Below, one piece after another: positions 61,673 to 64,000 of a stretch of DNA of 64,000 nt (its first letter is position 1; every line of letters starts with the position of its first letter). The notes under the pieces were generated by a model, which did no database searches, had not been told where the DNA came from, and worked only from the letters and a program-made list of their open reading frames with translations. Source of the stretch: UTCFX2 sp002050125 (lineage in GTDB: Bacteria; Chloroflexota; Anaerolineae; Anaerolineales; UBA4823); assembly GCA_027494035.1 (NCBI GenBank), contig JAOSJQ010000001.1, positions 2,480,001 to 2,544,000 of the forward strand. Reading direction: 5' to 3'. Position numbers and translations under genes: made by a program.

Positions 61673-64000
61673 ATGCCAGCCAATCTGAAATCGCTCGAGC
61701 TTCACGGATACAAAACCTTTGCCAACCGGACGAACTTCAGCTTTGCCGAAACGGTGACGGCGATCGTCGGTCCGAACGGCAGCGGGAAATCGAACATCGC
61801 CGACAGCCTGCGCTGGGTGCTCGGCGAGCAGTCGTACAGCCTGCTGCGCGGGCGCAAGACCGAGGATATGATCTTCTCCGGTTCAGAGGCGCGCTCACGC
61901 GCGGGGATGGCATCGGCGACGATTACGCTCGACAACAGCAGCGGCTGGCTGCCGATCGATTTCAGCGAAGTGGCGATCACCCGCCGGGCGCACCGCGACG
62001 GCTTGAACGAATATCTGATCAACGGGCAGCGCGTGCGGCTGCGCGACGTGTCGGAACTGCTGGCTGCCTCCGGGCTGGCGGAACGCACCTACACCGTGAT
62101 CGGGCAGGGGCTGGTGGACGCGGCGCTCTCGCTCAAAGCAGATGAGCGCCGGCGGCTGTTCGAAGAGGCGGCGGGGATCGGGTTGCACCGCAGCCGGCGC
62201 GAAGAGACGCTGCGCCGCCTGGAGACCACTAAACGCAACCTGGAACGGGTGGAAGACATCCTGGCGGAGCTAAAACCGCGCCTGCACAGCCTGGAGCGCC
62301 AGGCGCGGCGGGCGCAGGAATACGAGCAGGTGCGCCAGGATTTGCACGCCCAACTGCGCGAGTGGTACGGTTTTCACTGGGTCGAAGCCCAGCGCAGCCA
62401 GGCGGAGGCGCTGCAAGCGGACCGCCAGCAGGAAATCCGCCTGGAACGGGCGCGCCAGGAGCAGGAAAAAGTCGAGGCGAAAACCAACGCGTTGCAGAGC
62501 GCGATCCAGGGGCTGCGCGACGAACTCAACGGGTGGCACCGCCAGCTTGCCGAACTGCACCGCCAGCGTGAAGCCGCGCTGCGCCAGTTGGCGGTGGTCG
62601 AAGAGCGCCAGCGCGCCCTGAACGTCCAGCAGGAAAACGATCAGCGCGACCAAGCCGAACTGCTGGAGGTGGTGAAATTCCAAGAGCAGCAGGTCGCCGC
62701 GGCGGTTCAAGAGCGGGGCGAGCTCGCCGCGGAAGTGGAAGAAGCCCGCCGCCTGGCAGAAGAGGCGCGTCAGGCGCTGGAGGGGCGTCAGGCGGAGCGG
62801 GTGGAGGCGGAAAGCCGGATTCAACGCGCCCGCCAAAACCTCAGCGCGCTCAACGCCGCCCAGGGCAGGCTGCAAGCCCAGCAGACCGAAGGGGCGGCGC
62901 AGGAAAAGCGGCTGGCGGAGGCGCTGCAGGCGCGCCAGGCGGCGCTGGCAGCCGCCGAACAGGAACTGGCAGCCGCGCAGGAAGCTCAGCGCACAGCGCA
63001 GCGCGGGTCGGAAACCAGCGAAGCCGCGCTCCAACAGGCGGAGCAGGAGCTTGCCGCCCACAAAGAAAAGCTGCTACAGGCAGAGGCGGGCTTAGCCAGC
63101 GCGCGCGAACGCCAGGCTGAACTGCAGGCGGAGGCGATGCGCTTCAAAGCCGGGCTGGAGGTGATCGAACAGGCGGAGGCGGCGCTCGAAGGGTACACCA
63201 GCGGGACAAAGGTCTTGCTGGAGGCGCAGCGCCAGCAGCGCCTGCACGGGGCGCACGGGGCGTTGAGCGCCTTCCTGGAGACGCCGGCGGAATACGAGCC
63301 GGCGATTGCAGCAGCCCTGGGCGATTTTCTGGACGCGGTACTGCTGGAAGCCGACCCCGAGGCCGCGCTGGATTTGCTCGAAACCGAAGCCGGGCGCGGG
63401 GCGCTGCTGCCGGTGCACGCGTTGAAACCCGCGCCGCTAAAACTGCATTCCCTAAAGGGCGTCCCCGGGGTGATCGGCGAGGCTGCCGGGCTGGTGCAAG
63501 CCGCGCCCGAGGCGCAGCGGGCGGTCGAACTGCTGCTGAGCGGCGTGATCGTGGTGCAAGACCGCCGGGCGGCGCAGCGCGCCCTCGCCGGTCAGCCCGC
63601 CGGCGCACGCGCGGTGACCCTGAAAGGCGAGGTGTTTTACCTCAGCGGACCCATCATTTCGGGGCGCGCCAAAACCGGCGGGGCGCAGACGCTGCTCAGC
63701 CGCCGGCGGCAGCGGGGCGAGGCTGCGGCTGCCTTGCAGAAAAACCAGGCGGAACTGCGGATGGCGGATCGACGCCTGGAACAGGTCACGGCTGAACTGG
63801 AGCGCCTGCGCGCCGAGGCGCAGCGGCTGGAAGCGCAGGGCGAACGGCAGCGCCAGGCGGTGCTGGAAGCGGCGCGCCGGCTCGAGGGCGCCCGCGCCGG
63901 ACTGGGCGAAGCCGAGCGCCGGTTAGCCTGGAACAAGGAGCAGATTTCCGAGATCGAGGCGCAGCAGCGCAGCCGGGGGGAAGCAGCCCGCCGCGCCGCG
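61673..64000 (+). CDS. smc: chromosome partition protein SMC (5' portion, continues past the window)
   Basis: From ATG 61673 (AAGGAA upstream) the first 776 codons are visible. LKSLELHGYKTFANRT and AIVGPNGSGKSNIADSLRWVLGEQ are the N-terminal Walker A head; the Q-loop region follows. A long coiled coil with heptads of Gln/Glu/Ala runs from about residue 170 to 500. The hinge is at about 505-660 (TSGTKVLLEAQRQQ, GALSAFLETPAEYEPAIAAALG). The returning coiled coil is cut at 64000, so the C-terminal ATPase half is outside. SMC with ScpAB compacts and segregates chromosomes. Confidence 0.95.
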   Translation, partial: MPANLKSLELHGYKTFANRTNFSFAETVTAIVGPNGSGKSNIADSLRWVLGEQSYSLLRGRKTEDMIFSGSEARSRAGMASATITLDNSSGWLPIDFSEVAITRRAHRDGLNEYLINGQRVRLRDVSELLAASGLAERTYTVIGQGLVDAALSLKADERRRLFEEAAGIGLHRSRREETLRRLETTKRNLERVEDILAELKPRLHSLERQARRAQEYEQVRQDLHAQLREWYGFHWVEAQRSQAEALQADRQQEIRLERARQEQEKVEAKTNALQSAIQGLRDELNGWHRQLAELHRQREAALRQLAVVEERQRALNVQQENDQRDQAELLEVVKFQEQQVAAAVQERGELAAEVEEARRLAEEARQALEGRQAERVEAESRIQRARQNLSALNAAQGRLQAQQTEGAAQEKRLAEALQARQAALAAAEQELAAAQEAQRTAQRGSETSEAALQQAEQELAAHKEKLLQAEAGLASARERQAELQAEAMRFKAGLEVIEQAEAALEGYTSGTKVLLEAQRQQRLHGAHGALSAFLETPAEYEPAIAAALGDFLDAVLLEADPEAALDLLETEAGRGALLPVHALKPAPLKLHSLKGVPGVIGEAAGLVQAAPEAQRAVELLLSGVIVVQDRRAAQRALAGQPAGARAVTLKGEVFYLSGPIISGRAKTGGAQTLLSRRRQRGEAAAALQKNQAELRMADRRLEQVTAELERLRAEAQRLEAQGERQRQAVLEAARRLEGARAGLGEAERRLAWNKEQISEIEAQQRSRGEAARRAA

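Noticed and set aside
1..64000. CRISPR arrays, rRNA and tRNA genes
   Set aside because: No regularly spaced direct repeats, no cloverleaf with CCA-end and no conserved rRNA segments were recognised on reading; a covariance-model scan could still find a small RNA.

Overview
The window is GC-rich bacterial chromosome with long operons, short gaps and some TTG/GTG starts. The gene set looks most like a Chloroflexota (Anaerolineae-type) genome: a single-operon shikimate pathway, split TatB/TatC, an Asp23-like protein, a thiolase/OB-fold pair and very large Pro/Thr-rich lipoproteins. That assignment is inference; no rRNA or tRNA gene was seen. About ten genes carry a 1-nt frameshift, nearly all in a run of 3-6 identical bases. 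This suggests uncorrected homopolymer errors in the assembly rather than ten dead genes.

Region 1 (1-10875, + strand) is an aromatic amino acid operon: chorismate mutase (aroH), DAHP synthase, prephenate dehydrogenase, aroA, aroE, a class I/II aminotransferase, aroC, a lipoprotein serpin, an aroK-aroB fusion and aroQ. It covers every step from PEP and erythrose-4-P to chorismate, plus the tyrosine branch. Upstream is a textbook attenuator: a 23-residue leader peptide with a Phe/Tyr run (RFFYAYYF), a 1:2 pairing that frees the terminator, and a competing 2:3 antiterminator.

Region 2 (10872-24901) is housekeeping and accessory: an FAD oxidoreductase, an AlaX-type tRNA editing protein, a histone-deacetylase-family enzyme, a NYN/LOTUS RNA-binding nuclease-like protein, OsmC, an HD hydrolase, a YtxH pair, the NAD(P)HX repair enzyme, a patatin, a nucleosidase-like protein, a large lipoprotein and a uracil-DNA glycosylase homologue. 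Region 3 (24911-31191, - strand) holds an OB-fold/thiolase pair, a CitE-like lyase, TatC, TatB, NusB, an Asp23-like protein and FabG. Region 4 (31403-45609) holds an ECF sigma/anti-sigma pair, secreted proteins, FabD, L32, a membrane GT-C-like protein, RF2 with its programmed +1 frameshift, FtsY and an MscS-like channel, followed by three small Cys/LysM peptides (45727-46360).

Region 5 (46825-51637) is the most striking part: a mobile integron. A C-terminally truncated integron integrase faces left; to its right are an attI/promoter region and four gene cassettes separated by three attC sites. The first bases of each complete cassette are the exact complement of the first core site of its own attC, the molecular signature of integron cassettes. 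Cassette 1 encodes a methyltransferase. Cassette 2 encodes an AhpD-like protein whose conserved redox Cys codon is an in-frame TGA followed by a SECIS-like hairpin: a candidate selenoprotein on a mobile cassette. Cassette 3 encodes a GIY-YIG protein split by an IS4-type element with a 5-bp duplication. Cassette 4 is a truncated HAD phosphatase. The whole segment interrupts a small chromosomal gene that rejoins in frame at TGCAG.

Region 6 (51756-64000) holds a ZIP transporter, moaC, a moaD-moaE fusion, threonine synthase, fabF, a GntR-type regulator fused to a substrate-binding-like domain, the tungstate-type ABC transporter tupA/tupC/tupB it may control, RNase III and the first 776 codons of SMC, which runs off the window.
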